64,000 bases of DNA from Favolaschia claudopus (GCA_037176885.1 JAWWNJ010000002.1:496001-560000); one strand, 5' to 3'. Counted from the first letter of the stretch, positions 48,301 to 60,971 are shown. Program-made: numbers and translations. The notes: generated by a model not told the origin, from the sequence alone.

Positions 48301-49852
48301 AGTCACGTTTCAGAGCGCTCCAATACTTCGTGTGTTGCAATGCGCCAGTGTGTGGATCTCGGTTGAGAGTGACTGTGCAGCCAACTACTGCGGCTATAGT
48401 TTCCGCAACGGAATCATACAAAGTGTTCAGCTGAGGGGGAGGGGGGCCCGCAAACGAAGCACTGTTATCCGAGTATTGCTCTATAGCAGTTCGAAGAGTG
48501 AGTGCAGAGAACATCCCAGGCCGCATGATGGCTCTCAAAAACTTGTCGGGCATGGAGCCAGGCAAAATAAGGAGTTCCTCAAGGTAGGCCGGCGTGAGTT
48601 CTGGCTCCGTTGCATACGAGGAAGTGTTCCACGGAAGTGCATGGAAGTTGTTTTCGGTGAAATCGGCGGTGTTCAGGATGGTTCTTTCAACCATAGATTG
48701 CCCTTGGCGATCCCATAACGTGTATAAAACGTCGGCGATTACCATGAAGTCCTGAAGACGGCAATGGGCACTTTGTCTCGAACACTCAATGGTTCCAATG
48801 TCGTGGAACTGATCGGAAATGGTTCCAATGAGTTGGAAACTGCCGCCAGAAGCGGGCGAAGACGGAGTTGGGACGAAGGCCAGCACGTAAATATGGTCTT
48901 CATTGGCGGGAGTGGAAAAGACACGCAATAATGTCTGGGGTTCTGGTTCGAGTAAGATATGTGGAGCCGGACCGCCTCCCGGCAAGGGCGTAGGTTCCCT
49001 TCCAGGAAGTAGAGACAACATCTTGGTGGCCACACAGCCGATTTTAGCTTTCCAGAACCTAAGATTTCTGTCCCGAGAAAGAGTCCAAACATGGCCGACG
49101 TCAGTTGGCCACTGGTGGGTAGCGATTGATATAATGTCTGAGCCTCCGGAAGGAGTCGAGGCAAGAGCGGGCAAAAAGGATGTCAGAGACGATAAGAAGG
49201 ACCCGTGTTGATAAATCATCTCGGTCCACTCGTCTATCGCTCTCAGTCAGATGGTTGACCACTGAATTCCAAAATTGAGAAGAGGCTGACCATCACTGCT
49301 ATCTGACGCAAGAAATTCGGTTTCCAACCGCAAGATGGCTCCATTCGGAAGGCTCAGCACAACGCAATGCGTCCCTTGAACGTGAACAAGGCCTTTGTTG
49401 ATCCCAGAAAAATTCATGATGTGATATTCGCGCGTCCATATGTGGGGAGTTTGGTGCTGCCACAAATCGAGACCACCATCGAGCGGAATAACGACGCGAT
49501 ACAGAGAGCCAGCATTGGTCACGGCTACAATATGCAGCTCCGTTTCATATAGAAATACCGCGGGAGAGGGCAGAACCAAAGCTGGGAAGACGAAGCGCAC
49601 GGGATGGACAGCTGTAGAAAGAGAAACGAGTTCTAAAATGAGGCCGCTGTGAAGCACACGGAGAAGAATGGTGCCAGTATCGGGTGTATGAAGAACAGAG
49701 GAGTAGGAGGCATGCTCTGTAGATGGATCGGACGCGTCTGGAACGGGGGGAAGGGAGGTAGTATGGCGGGTGGTTTGGATAGGAACAGAGGTGGCCTGAA
49801 CGGAAGGGAAAAGAGATGAAAGCTGCGCAGCAACGATGAGACCGTTGTCCAT
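45339..49852 (-). CDS. Nucleoporin Nup120/Nup160
   Basis: Nine exons (49291-49852, 47179-49233, 46845-47130, 46586-46791, 46350-46537, 46135-46303, 45933-46089, 45577-45877, 45339-45524) give 1,369 residues. It is a scaffold subunit of the Y-complex of the nuclear pore. The N-terminal propeller shows TGTILLRVLHSGLILELVSLS, HPVRFVFPALVLPSPAVFLYETELHIVAVTNAGSLYRVV, IISIATHQWPTDVGHVWTLSRDRNLRFW. The helical C-terminal half has PADPFDTVFFFYLHIAKLFK and FGFADEVEEALAFKARN-like blocks. The in-frame GTG at 49966 is not used as start because MDNGLIVAAQLSSLFP at 49852 matches the usual N-terminus. Three small-exon donors were chosen by phase and alignment. Confidence 0.88.
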
Positions 49853-52603
49853 TGGCGCCGTCGACGTCGGTGGGGGTACGGAGGCTGCAGACGCGGCGAC
49901 TGAACGCGTCGAGTCCACTTCGGACTTCTTAGCCGAAACCGTGTTGGTGTGGGTGTTTATTCCCACGCGTGCACTCTTCAGCTCTCACTCTATCATCTGA
50001 GCTCACAATTTATTGCTTTTTTTCTTCTTATGCCGACAACACTTCGGAACTCTTACGTCTCACAACCCTCTCTGGATTCTATTCTTTCTCCCTCAACCGG
50101 ACAAGAGTTGAATGGCTCGTGACTCGGAATGTGCTCGCATTCACAGCTCTGGGATGATCACAGAAGTAATCTAGCATTATTGAAGGCTGGATTGATATCC
50201 TACCTTCTAAATGGGATACACCGCAAGCCTGACTGACCGAATTCTTGTTTTGCGACCACCGATGGGTGGAAGACGCCTCGATCCCCAAGACCGCAGGTTG
50301 CCAAACCCCGGAATCCACCATTTTCCTGACAATGCCTTGGCCGGGTTGAGGCCGCGAGCTGCATACTCGGTGCGCTGACACGACAGCTCCGGAGAAGCGA
50401 AGGTCTGCATGATTAGCCAAAAGCGTTTTGTGTTTGGATCCTGCACCTTGTTGTCAACAATCTCGAGACTCGAGAGCGGCAAAAGGCTCTCTGTCTGGGT
50501 AAAATTTCCTACAAGGAAGCCTGGACCAAGATTGCATACTTCAATACCAGCGCCAGATGATAGATTCGGGCATGATTAAATATTAACTCGACTGGTCTCG
50601 TTCACAGGGCGCACAGATATCAATGGCAGTGCTGTCCACAGGTCCAGAATCAGCGCCGGACACCGAATAGGGGAGGCTGACAATGGCAAGAAACTCACCG
50701 GCCTGCACGAGGAACTTGGCGGCAGTTTTCGCTGTCGAGACCGGGAAACGTCGAATTCTGGGGCTTGCCAGTAGGGTCGGCCTCAGTGTCCGTCAGTCTG
50801 TCTCAGAAGCAGAGCAAGAAGCTGACCGTCAAAATCCCACTTTTCAGTGCCCCAAAGAAGAGCTGTATCCGATAATGGTAGGACAGCCAGGCGAATTTGT
50901 CAAACGTTGGAAGAGCTGAACGTGGCGACGAAAGGACGTCATACCCTACTCGGAGGACCGCTGCCAAATTCAATGCCCTCGAAGAAAACATCTTAGAATC
51001 GACTCTGACCTGGCTTCGGCTTCGCGATATGTCAAGATTGTGGAATATGGGATAGAATATGCCAACCCTGGTTTCACAGAAGGTGTTTGCCCGAGTTAGA
51101 TCCTTGGTAGCCGTCATAGAGCGGATGGACGAGTAGTTGAACGAGTAAGTCACTTCTCCGGTCGCTCCACAATCAGAGTTTTTCACACCAGCTCCAGGCG
51201 AGAGCAGCGCATGAGAGAAATGAATGGATTTCTGGTATCCTCAGTGATAGAGCGCCACGGACCTTCAAACGGAGATTGTTCAGACTAATCTTAGAGCGAG
51301 CTAGTGGGATCAAATGAGAACAACCCTCAAACGATGTCAGAGTCTTTGGACCACGACGGTTCGAGGGCAATCGAAGAAGCCGGGCAGGAAGCAGCATATC
51401 GCCAAAATTCTTGCCTACGGCCTTCAAGCAAACAGTCGAGAAACATTCAACCAGTCGCAGCGCTGACAGAGAAAGGGTGGTTGGGCGCGAGGATGGACCT
51501 ACACAACAATCGCGCAGCGGCTGAGTTGGAAATTTCGGGGACCTTGAGTCACTTGAGTGTTTCAGGGAGTGCGGCAGCACTCGCAGCGCTAAATGCAGAC
51601 GCACAAGAAAGGAATAAGGTGACCAGGACAATGAGTCATCGAGGTCAGTGCTGTGGCATAGAATGCGAGTCGGGAAGGCATGGCGAAGAATGGCCATGCG
51701 CGCTCCCGAAGTCAATTGAACACCGGGGTTCACGAAGCCATCCAGGTCGAACAATTTCGGGGCTGTAGACACCTTGCACGAATTTTGGGAACGAACTTGA
51801 CTCGTGATAATTCAATGATCAAATTCAAGTCCGGTGGCGGAGGGAAAACAAGTCTTGTTTTGAGGCAACCTTATTGGAAAGCCAGGAGATCTTCGCTGTT
51901 CTGTATCTGTGAGGGGTTCGTGGAACATGAAGTGCTTTTGTTAGTTGGTTGATTCCCACGCTTGGTAGATGCCTTAACGGGAAATCCCCCTTGACGCAGA
52001 CCACCACTCAGAAGATGTCCATTCGACCTTGGGCGCGTCGACCTGGGACAGAGCCGCGGCGGATCAACCTACGAATACTGTGCAAACCGACGGTAAGATG
52101 TCGAACGACCACTCTACGGCTTTTCGGCGCTCTTCAACTTGAATGACCATCTGAATCTATCTGCACTTTGCGATCTGGGAAAATGTGACTCTATATCTGC
52201 CTTCTATGTCCCTACCATTGCCCAGTATCTACACTGCACTGCGCTTAAAGCTAGTTGAACAGCGCCCGTCCAGGCCTGCAAAATCCTTTTTGTCGAATCT
52301 GCGGTCGTCGGTCGAACCCTCAAATGCCGATCTTCCACTGACTCTAGCGGCCCCGACTTCCACCCGCGTTTCGACATCTATGTCCTGCATCTTCACTCAC
52401 CGGCCTCGGTCCGCAGTTTGAATTGAGCCTCGTTCCAGAATCAATTGTTTCGCAGCCATTTATGGACAATCAATATGCCTCGTTGTTATTCTGTTGGCCG
52501 CATAAAAGGCTCGGTCTCTTGAACTGAATCGCCAACTGCTGAGAATACTGTCTCCCTATCTGCTTTATATTTTCTCCTGGTGATACAACCTACGTTTGCC
52601 GCA
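49853..52603. other. Gene-poor stretch, 2.75 kb
   Basis: No gene with a recognisable domain is seen. Reverse frames at 51173-51772 (199 codons, Leu/Ser/Arg-rich) and 50803-51186 (127 codons) lie end to end, and a forward frame of 154 codons (51304-51768) overlaps the first, so at least one is chance. A reverse stretch near 50640 reads SGADSGPVDSTAIDICAPC. This could be a decayed gene, an unknown multi-exon gene or long leaders. I see no terminal inverted repeats or transposase. Confidence 0.5.
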
Positions 52604-53327
52604 ATGGACCAACTCGTACCCTACCAAGCTATCTTCTTCCCCTGCGACGGTCAGCAGCGTCCTCGAATCCTGGCAGAACGAGATTCTCACCTGACTATAG
52701 GCCGTCCGCCGTCTGTCGTCGACCTCATGACGAGGTCAGAGCTCCTTGCCATCCATTGAGAAGGGTTCTTATAAATCGTAGCCCAACACACTATGGATCC
52801 AATCCTGGTCCGCGTATGCCTCATCCTGAGGCGCACATGGACTTCGTAAGGATGTCTTCTTTGCTTCCTCTTATTTCCTGATATACTTCATAGATAGCTG
52901 AGGCGAGCAGCGGAAGTTCAAAGCCCTGGAAATATTTTGTATGCCGACCTTTCATTATCGTGTACACTCGTCGAATCTTTGTATCTAGATCGTGGACGCG
53001 CTAGACGGCATGTCTAGGAAATTTTCCAATCCTTACATCGTCTACTACGCCACTGTTTCTCGCGACGGAATGCCATTCCCAATCAACAAAAGCATTCGTG
53101 ATCTCCAAGGCGCCGACTTCAACGAAAAGTATGCGTGGAGAGGTACAGTGTGGCATGAACCTAATGCATTTCAGTTGTCTCAACTGACCTTTCAACGCGC
53201 AGGGAATATCATCATTGGGAAATTCCGCGACCATGACCACCCCTTTACATCCATGATGGATGCTAGCATGGCCGACTTCCCGATCTTGAAGAATTTTATC
53301 CGTACACGCGCGCGACAGCAATATTGA
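52604..53327 (+). CDS. Conserved-looking hypothetical protein
   Basis: Six exons (52604-52649, 52701-52734, 52782-52845, 52894-52938, 52989-53142, 53203-53327) give 155 residues with every phase matching. The sequence reads MDQLVPYQAIFFPCDGRPPSVVDLM, HPEAHMDFIAE, WKYFIVDALDGMSRKFSNP, YIVYYATVSRDGMPFPINKSIRD and ASMADFPILKNFI. I recognise no catalytic motif, signal peptide or membrane segment. The pattern of many very short exons with clean GT-AG ends argues that it is a true gene. The YIVYY...DGMPFPIN block looks like a small folded domain. Function unknown. It is convergent with the cytochrome-b5-like gene. Confidence 0.7.
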
Positions 53328-53477
53328 TTCCACCAAGTTTCGATTCCCACCGGCCCCGACACCGAAGAGCCATACATACCTATGTTCTATGCCGCATCTT
53401 TTCGTTTTCAGTCATGGAAGGGACTTTGGAATGTATACAATATATAAATTAGATTACTCCGTACAATGAATCCCATG

Positions 53478-54607
53478 TTACAACTCGTCGTCCGCCTTCT
53501 TCTGGGGCGCCTGTCTTGCAGCCGCCTCGCGTTTGGCAGCCTCTTCCTCGCCTTTGGCCTGCTTCTTGGGATCGCAGTGCACCGGGATTGGGCTCTTCGG
53601 GTCAATCGGTGGATGCGATACCCTACCGACTTTTCTGTACTCTTTGTGTTCGGCAAAGAACTTTTTCCAATGCTGTACTCCGGCGTATTCTTGGTCTGAC
53701 AGACCCCGCAAATCGTGCGTCCAGTGTGTCTGGAAACAACCAGTTCCGAATGCGCGCGCGGCGTCTCTTCCGGCCCTGGAGAATTCGAAAGATGAGCTTT
53801 AACTATGCAAGAGTAGATTAGACGAACATGAAGTGATAAGAGCCGCCGGGCTGGTAGGACTTTCCGCTGCTGACGTCGTACACGTCTCCGTCAATCTGCG
53901 AGTGGTTAGATTGGACTAAGAGATACAATGAATCCCGTACCGCAAGATACGTGGGGCGTCCTTCGCCAGTGTATTCCGTCAGCAATTTTTCAGAGAACAG
54001 CCTTTGGTCCGTCTAATTATAAGCACCTCAGTCAATCGTACTGAGGCTACTTTGAAGGAATCCGCTGAAAAAAATGCAACTCACAGGCCAAAGACTTTTC
54101 AACGTCGGCAGAAATCGGGTCTCGTATTCCCATGTATAGCTCCCCGTAACGAACTTGCCCGCCAACGCGATGAAGATGGTCGTGTACAAGAAAAACTTGA
54201 GCAACCCGAGGAGCCCGACCTCGGTCGCCTCAGTCGGGTCGGGCGGCAGAGGTCCAACCTTTTCACCCCGAGCAATCTTGGCGTCCCGTATCTTCTTCTT
54301 CTCCAGCCATTCATTGTGCAACGCCTCCTGGCGCTCGCGGTATTCCTTGTGTCTGTAGTGAACGGACGCAATATGAGGCGCGTGTGCCAAGGATTACAAT
54401 GACGAGAACGCAACGCACGCAAGGAAAGGCTGGTTCGCAGTTTTATTAGAGACTAGTCGGTCAGGAATGTGCGGGTCCGGAACTGTGAGTTCTACAAACC
54501 GAGTTGTATTCTCGAACCCACACACACATAGATAAGTCCTATTTACCTTCCGGAGGCGCTACATAGCGCGGGGGCTCTTGCCCAGTCAGTCCAGACATCC
54601 AGGACAT
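53478..54607 (-). CDS. Membrane-anchored cytochrome b5-like heme/steroid-binding protein
   Basis: Six exons (54547-54607, 54419-54482, 54085-54352, 53941-54012, 53828-53895, 53478-53775) give 276 residues. A charged coil (HKEYRERQEALHNEWLEKKKIRD) precedes one membrane helix at about residues 88-109 (GLLGLLKFFLYTTIFIALAG). The following domain has the MAPR-type pattern: [51 protein letters not shown], then HDLRGLSDQEYAGVQHWKKFF. Tyr in the ...[12 protein letters not shown] region is typical of Dap1/PGRMC-like proteins, which bind heme and support sterol-related cytochromes P450. The tail is Lys/Ala/Glu-rich. The first two exons are inferred from phase and give an ATG start (MSWMSGLTGQEPPRYV). 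Confidence 0.88.
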
Positions 54608-55296
54608 GGTCGTTGGAGGTAGATGATGAGAGTACTGGTTTGGAGTGACACGTACGCCAACAGACGCCAACTTTAAGTTGCAAGGGAACGTCGGGGTCGG
54701 TATCTTTACCACTCCCGCCCCGATTTCTCACGTCGGATAAGGAGGATCTTCAGGGCAATCACAGTCACCGGGTTCGTGGTCGAAGCCTGGTCACTCGCAA
54801 CTTTTTAGACATGGCCATAGATTCATATTCATTCGCATTGGCAGACCCATATACAATAAAAGAAGTATTTTAAGAGGTTCTATTAGTAGGGAGCCGACCC
54901 CGAAGTACCCTAGAGGCGGTAGCGTATCATAACAGTTATTACAGTCTGGCTTCAGCGAGGCAGAGAGGAGAGGGTCTTGTTGGCGGAGTAAGAGTAACAG
55001 GGGATGTGCGGAGAAGAGTAAGAGGTGAAGGTGAGAATAGTTGCGTGAAGGCTGATGCAGCAGATCGTATATGAATGATTATGGTAGCGAAGAATAGTGC
55101 AATGACCCTCTGGGTGGCGGAGCGAACCTGGCAGTGATGAAGGGAGCAAGGAAAAAGGATAAAAAAAGTGTACAAACATCCAATGGATGAGAAGGGTGAA
55201 AAAAAAAAGATGCGCATAAGTAGGATAATGTGCGAGGTGGAGGAGCCGAAATGCAAGACGAGACCCATGCAGAGAAAAAGCCAGACCATCCAAGAC
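54608..55296. other. Intergenic, 689 bp
   Basis: Promoter of the cytochrome-b5-like gene and the 3' region of the RGS gene; contains an A run at about 55199-55208. No gene is supported. Confidence 0.6.
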
Positions 55297-57374
55297 CTAT
55301 GACGAGGCCGGTGGAGGCAGTCGGTGCTCACGCTCGCTGGCTTGTTGCGAGATTGTGATATACGCACCGCCCGTCTCTTCTGACAGACCCGGTGGCGAAG
55401 TCGGCAGCATGCGAATGTTGTCCTCATTCGGATCCAGGTCCTCGACCCAATTCCTCATGGCGAGGAATTTCGGGGTCTTGATGAACTGTAAACAAATGGT
55501 CAGTCGGTATGACCGCCACAAAAAGGATCGAGACGCACCTTGGGTACTGAATCTGTGGCCATCAGACGGAAGACGTGCGTCTGGATGCGCTCGTACAACC
55601 GAATCATCGTCTGGAGCTGCGTCGCATTGAACGCGTTGGCTTGCTCCTGATCCACCTGCCCTTGGAAAACTTTGCCCGTCATACTCGTCACAACATCCTC
55701 CAAATACTTTGACAACTCGTTTCGAAGGCCGTGGTCGATATTCAGCTCGCATTGACTCGAGGGAGCCAGATACCGGTTGTAGATCAGGAACGCCGTGTTG
55801 ATCAACGACTCGTGGTGCTTCTCCATCGCAGCCTGCCCAGGCGTAGCTCTTGACGCCTTCGACACCGGGGTTGAAGCGACAGCGCTGGAGGTGATGTTGA
55901 ACTTGCGCTTGAAGTCCTCGACTTCGAGCCAGAACGACAAGTTCTCCTCGCAGAAATTGCCCTTCAAGAACTCGCGGAACAGGGCACGCAGTGCCGGATC
56001 GTCAAGTATGTACTTGAGACGGTCAGTATTGCTCTCTTTGCCTGCCCGATGAGCCGCCTCGTAATTGAGCTTCTCAGCAATGGAGATGCGGCGGTGGATC
56101 TTGGCGTCCGACGGCTTCTTGTTGAGGTGATCGGGCTCGTCGACAGAGGAGCGAGTGGTGGTAGTGAGATTGGCGGAAGAGGTGTTGGGGGACTCCTGCA
56201 TTCCGCGCGCACTATCCCAATGTGCCACCCGACGGCCCTCATCCGTGATCTTGTAGATAGCCTTGGCCGTGCATCGAAACTCACCATGTTGCTGTGAAAG
56301 CAAATTCAGAGAACGTCAAGAACGAGGGAGAGAAAAGACCTACGCTGACAGGTGAGTTGCCGCCAGGGGCCGAGCCACGAACGGTGAAGATGATGGCAGA
56401 ATCATTGTTCTTCCGCTTGTCGCTGACCAGAGTGATGAGACCAAAGCGAACGAACTGGGCGGCCATCTCAGCTGCCTCCTCCCTTCCCACCACCGATGTG
56501 AAGTCGCATAGCCACTCGAGGGCAGTGACGGCAGCGAAGCAGAATTTGTGCGACTGCGGACCTTTACCCTGGAGCGGTTGAGCACGGTCGGTGACGTCCA
56601 TCAGCGAAACACCCTTGGAGCGCTCGTTGTAGCGGGCGAAAGCGTCGGGGGGTGCATTTGTCGGGGCCGGATAGTTCGGTTGGCGACCGACGAAACGGCG
56701 GAAGAGGGCAGTGATGACAGACTGAGTAACAATGATCTCGTCGTCTGTAGAGCGACGCTCCAAGTGAAGGAGCTTGATGCAGATGGGCTGGGTGACGAAA
56801 ACGTTCTGCAGATGATCAGAGTTTATGCCGTTCTTGCTGATGAAACGTTCGAGAACGTGAAGGCCTTTTGGCGTGAGGATGTAGACACCACGGTCTTTGA
56901 AAAGGTTGGAAGAAGGGTCTGTGGCGTTCTCAATCAAACGGGCATCCATGAAATGCTGGCACATGGCCTTTGCCATGTCGCGAGTCATGGAGAAAGTGGT
57001 AGTTGTTGTTGTTGTGACGACCCGCGAGGGCTCCCTGGGATCCGGTCCCCGATTAGACTGGGAGAATTTGAGGGAGGCGAGATTCTGAGCTGCCTCATCC
57101 CTTTATCACGCAGTGAGCAAGTATGAGAGTGGCACAGCGCCAGCGACGACGAACGTAGAGAAGGAGTTTTGGAAAGTCTTGAAAAACTGCTTGTGGGGGC
57201 CCAATTGTAAAGACACTATTAAGGTAGCAAAAAGGTCGAGAGTGTCCTGAGGAAAGGCATGAGATGGACATGGGTGAAATATGAGACGACTGAGGTGACC
57301 TTGAGGAAAGGACGGCCCCGCTTGGTCGTCTTCATCATGTGGGACGAGGTACCCGAATCTTCGGCGGTGGGCAT
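55297..57374 (-). CDS. DEP-RGS regulator of G-protein signalling
   Basis: Five exons (57300-57374, 57155-57246, 56344-57100, 55539-56291, 55297-55485) give 621 residues. The N-terminal 300 residues hold two winged-helix (DEP-type) units: TRDMAKAMCQHFMDARLIENATDPSSNLFKDRGVYILTPKG and EEAAEMAAQFVRFGLITLVSDKRK with GEFRCTAKAIYKITDEGRR. The C-terminal RGS domain (about 400-545) has LKYILDDPALRALFREFLKGNFCEENLSFWLEVEDFKRKF and LFLIYNRYLAPSSQCELNID-like helices ending in QTHVFRLMATDSVPKFIKTPKFLAM. RGS proteins speed GTP hydrolysis by G-alpha; this layout matches Sst2/FlbA and the mushroom Thn1 group that control pheromone response and aerial growth. Confidence 0.92.
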
Positions 57375-58723
57375 GGTGGCGACGAAAGGAGGAGTACAAG
57401 GAAATTAGTGGCTCTAGGTTGAAGAATCGGCGGGCGGGGGAGGGGGAGGAAGAGAAGCAGGTCACGACGTGACGGTCACACGTCACTGATCAGTTTGATA
57501 AACCAGTCGTCAAGTTGCCCCCCTCGTTGTAACGTCCGACCTTGACTGCTACAACCACCCACAACTTGCAATTTAACATACATTTACGGTCTCATTCTCT
57601 CCCAAGTTTCTATCTCTAGTCATCGCCAGCCATTCCAAGCTATATTCGCCGCTCCTCTGCAAATACACCCGTGTTTGATCGTGGGCAAGGAACCAGCCTT
57701 TTTGACGTGCCTCGTTCTGCTATCAGGTCGATCCCTTCCCTCTGCAGTTTTCAATCTCTTGCTCTTGCTCAATGTTCTTTCTGACAAATTGGCTCGCTTG
57801 TTCTTTCTCCTGAGTACCTTGCTTAGCATCAACCTCCAAACCTTTTGGGGACACAAATGCACTCCACAATCTGATTTAAGCTTTTTGCAAATTTCCTTCG
57901 ATCGACGCTGCCGTTTGGACAGCAACGAGGCTCTTTTGGTAAATTTTCTTCCGCTTAGGGTTGTTGGCGAGCGTGAAACCTCCACGCATTTTACACGCTT
58001 TGTGTACGGCGGAGGACTGTACGTTGGCTGTATGGCTGGATGTAGGGCTGCCGCGGAGCTGTCATTTTTGTTGCCGTCTCGCACGAGTGTGCCGTTATGT
58101 GAGGTTTCTGGCCGAGTCGCATCTTACTCGGCCTCAACGTCGGGTTTCCCAGCCACACATGTGTCTGGAACTGTTGAAAAAACTGATTGCATAAACAGCT
58201 CTGTCTATAGCTATGAGGCCTGAGGACTGTTCGCTACGCAACTAATTTTTGGAGTCGGAATGATATACGGAAATATGCGAGCAGCGCTCAGTGCCGACGG
58301 GTAAATACAGGACTGCCATAAGGGTGCATAATAGCTGGTCCCGCCGGCTTGGAGACCTAGAGTCCGGCTCCTCGGTCCTTGCGACGCGGGTCTAGTCGTC
58401 TCGGTGGAGATGGAGGGAAGGAGACCTGGTGCGCAGGACGAGTGAAAAATTCCAAGGCCGATACCTCGGGCCTTGGACGGCTCTACCAAGTTTGAGTCTG
58501 GATTGCTGCGATGCTGAGACAAGACAATTTGCTTCCGCCGAGCTTGATTCACTACGTGATTCAATATATTCTCATAAGTGTGACGACATCACGCGTATGT
58601 GACAACTCGTCTCCCTCTCCCAAACTCACATCCGAACCAATTCTAGTAGCCTGTAGGCCACGCACTTGAGGGACTGCATAACAAGGAACAACGGGGTTTT
58701 TTTTTTCGCGCGACAACGATCGT
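57375..58723. other. Intergenic, 1.35 kb
   Basis: 5' region of the RGS gene and promoter of the next gene. A forward frame of 182 codons (57675-58223) opens with a hydrophobic stretch (AFLTCLVLLSG, LLLLLNVLSD) and a reverse frame of 154 codons (57620-58084) is Lys/Arg-rich; they overlap and neither shows a domain, so neither is called. Confidence 0.5.
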
Positions 58724-59879
58724 ATGAGCTTCACCAACATCAATGTATCCAGCCGTGCCAATTTCCAGAATTTTTTTGAGCTCACCGAGCCGACTCAGGA
58801 TCCCGCAGGTGTTAAGGCACTGTTAGACCGCCTCCGCGCGTCTCAGACTTGGCAGAACATCATCAACCCACCTCCGGAACAACCGCCCACTCCTGCTGCC
58901 GCCCCCGCTCCGCCCTACACAGAACCTACAAACTCTGTCGCAGCTCTACTTTCCCAATTAAACGCCCCGCCAGTATCAACCTCCCCTCCTTCAACTCAGT
59001 CATTTCCCGGCCCCTCAAACGCGCGACACCCGCCGTCTTCAAACAAGGAGTCTGCTTTTCGCTCAGTGCCGCCTCCATCGGCACCGGCCGCGACGCAGTA
59101 TCAACCGCTCGAGGATGTCCGGTCCCTGACGTTTCAGCAAGCGTTGCCGCGTCTGGCGCAACTCTCCGATGACCCCGTAATTGTGTCTACTATTCAAAAA
59201 GTGCGTATGAGTTTCTGTCTTGCGAATGTTTCGTCCGTCTTTGAGTTATAATATAGATTCTGATCTCAAATCGATGTTGTTCTATAGCTCAAACAAGAGC
59301 AGGATAAGCTGGAGCGTGATCTGTGGGCAGAGCGTACAGCAATCCGCGTAAAGTATGAGGAAAAAGTCAATGTCGCGAAAGTCAAGTATGCATCATATAT
59401 GGGGTTTCCATCCGTTATTGCTGACAAACGGTGTGTACTCAATAGAGCCAGCATGATTGGCGCCGGTTCAGGTTTGAGCAAGCATGAAGCAGATGTTCGT
59501 CTTTCAATCAAGCACTAGTGTTTGCTTGCAGGGAAGCTCAGCGCTCAACCCTTGTAGATGCTTGTTCAAGCGTACGAGCGAGACCTCGCACGGTTTGACA
59601 AGGAGCGCGCACTTCCTGCTTGGGATGGGCTCGTCACCAGTCAACAAGCGGCTCTAGCGCAGCTCCGTGTGCCGACCATGTTCCCGACCGCCATTAGAGA
59701 CGACCGAGAGGTCTGTCTTCTATGCCGGCTGTTGTACTATTTGTGCCATGGCTGACCACGTTTCATTTCCTTCTCACTGTTCTGTTGCTCCGTTTTTTGT
59801 ACGTGAACAGCGGCAACAAAAAGTGGTGCAGGTGTTGGAGGGGATTGTGGGAACCACAGCCTCAGCTTCCACAGTCTAA
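58724..59879 (+). CDS. Hypothetical protein with Pro-rich N-terminus and coiled coil
   Basis: Five exons (58724-59200, 59288-59385, 59446-59494, 59558-59710, 59811-59879) give 281 residues, all phases consistent. The N-terminus (MSFTNINVSSRANFQNFFELTEPTQDP) is followed by a Pro/Ser/Ala-rich linker. Residues 145-250 are a charged helical region: ALPRLAQLSDDPVIVSTIQKLKQEQDKLERDLWAERTAIRVKYEEKV, GLSKHEADMLVQAYERDLARFDKERALPAWDGLVTSQQAALAQL, then RQQKVVQVLEGIVG. No enzyme motif, signal or membrane segment is seen. The split of the helical part over five exons with clean signals supports a true gene. Function unknown; the coiled coil suggests a structural or complex-forming role. Confidence 0.75.
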
Positions 59880-60971
59880 CGCAACCTTTCAATGCGGAAT
59901 TTGCGTAAGATGAAGATGAAGGGTAGATGAGGTGAGTGTTGGTATCATTGCCCCCACAAGACATCATCGCAAGGTTCAACCTTAGACGCGCAGATATAAT
60001 TTCGTTCAGCGTTCTGTTCCATCACCGGCGAATGGTAAATATAGGAAACGCTGTCGCACGGAATACCCGATCTTGGTGAGGAAGCAAGGAAGGTGGCGAC
60101 ATCCATTCTTCGTGAGCCAATTTCAGCTCTGGGTAAAGAGACAGACAGGAGGAGGCTTCTGTGTTGTTGGAGTCAACCTCGCGCGATTCCGCTTGATATC
60201 TTGTTCGTCTCTTTGCGTTTCAATTCATTGGAGGAAACTTCGTCCACGGCCCCTGCGCACAAACGGCCAAATCAGGAGTTTGTTGCTGTGGGAGCGGCGA
60301 CTTTGGAATCATCTTGGGCCTGAAATCATTGATAACCACACTGACTTCTTGGAGCTCGGGAAATAGGTACTGTCGCATGAACGTTGTCGGCAGCTCTTGA
60401 ATGCTCGCTTGACTTTAGTTCAGGTGCGTATACGTACCCCTGTGGAACGGCCGCTGCCCATGTCGTATGCTTTTGTTATGTTTGAGGCCTAGTTCTTCTG
60501 GAGGGTTATTGCCCGTTGATAGGAGCCGTATCTCGACATAATTGGAAGTCTCACACTTGTCACCCGCAAGACAACGAACGGCATCTGTTCTCTTGTGAAG
60601 TTCTTTCGCTCCAGATGGCATTACCGAGTCTCCACAGTTTCACGCTTGAAAGAGAAGAAAAACAGAATGGCGGGAGGCCCTCGTTGGCGGCAATAACCAA
60701 GTCGAGAGGCCTTGAGACGAGCGTTGGCGGCAGGCGTTCGGCCACAGAGACTGGAACCTCGGCTAAAGAGCCCGCTTTTGATCTTTTTGATGCGCCAAGT
60801 GACGATCATCCGGATCGAGGGTCGAAATAACAAACCTTGATTTGCCCCGCGTCAGGGTCACCCTTTCGGATATTTTTTCGACAGTGGCTAGCCGACATGC
60901 TTCTCCATTGACTTTCCTTTCCACTTACTTGTACATACCTCTCCTGCGCACTCAAGCCCCCCACCCTTGAG
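59880..60971. other. Intergenic, 1.09 kb
   Basis: 3' region of the hypothetical gene and promoter of the alpha/beta hydrolase. Frames of 97-104 codons at 60073-60366 and 60516-60830 have no domain or splice support. Nothing else is seen. Confidence 0.5.

Noticed and set aside
49853..49966. N-terminal extension of the nucleoporin from a GTG at 49966
   Set aside because: No ATG in that frame; the ATG at 49852 begins the expected N-terminus.
57620..58223. Overlapping forward (182 codons) and reverse (154 codons) frames
   Set aside because: They overlap, so at most one can be real; neither has a domain, and the hydrophobic/basic character mirrors base composition.
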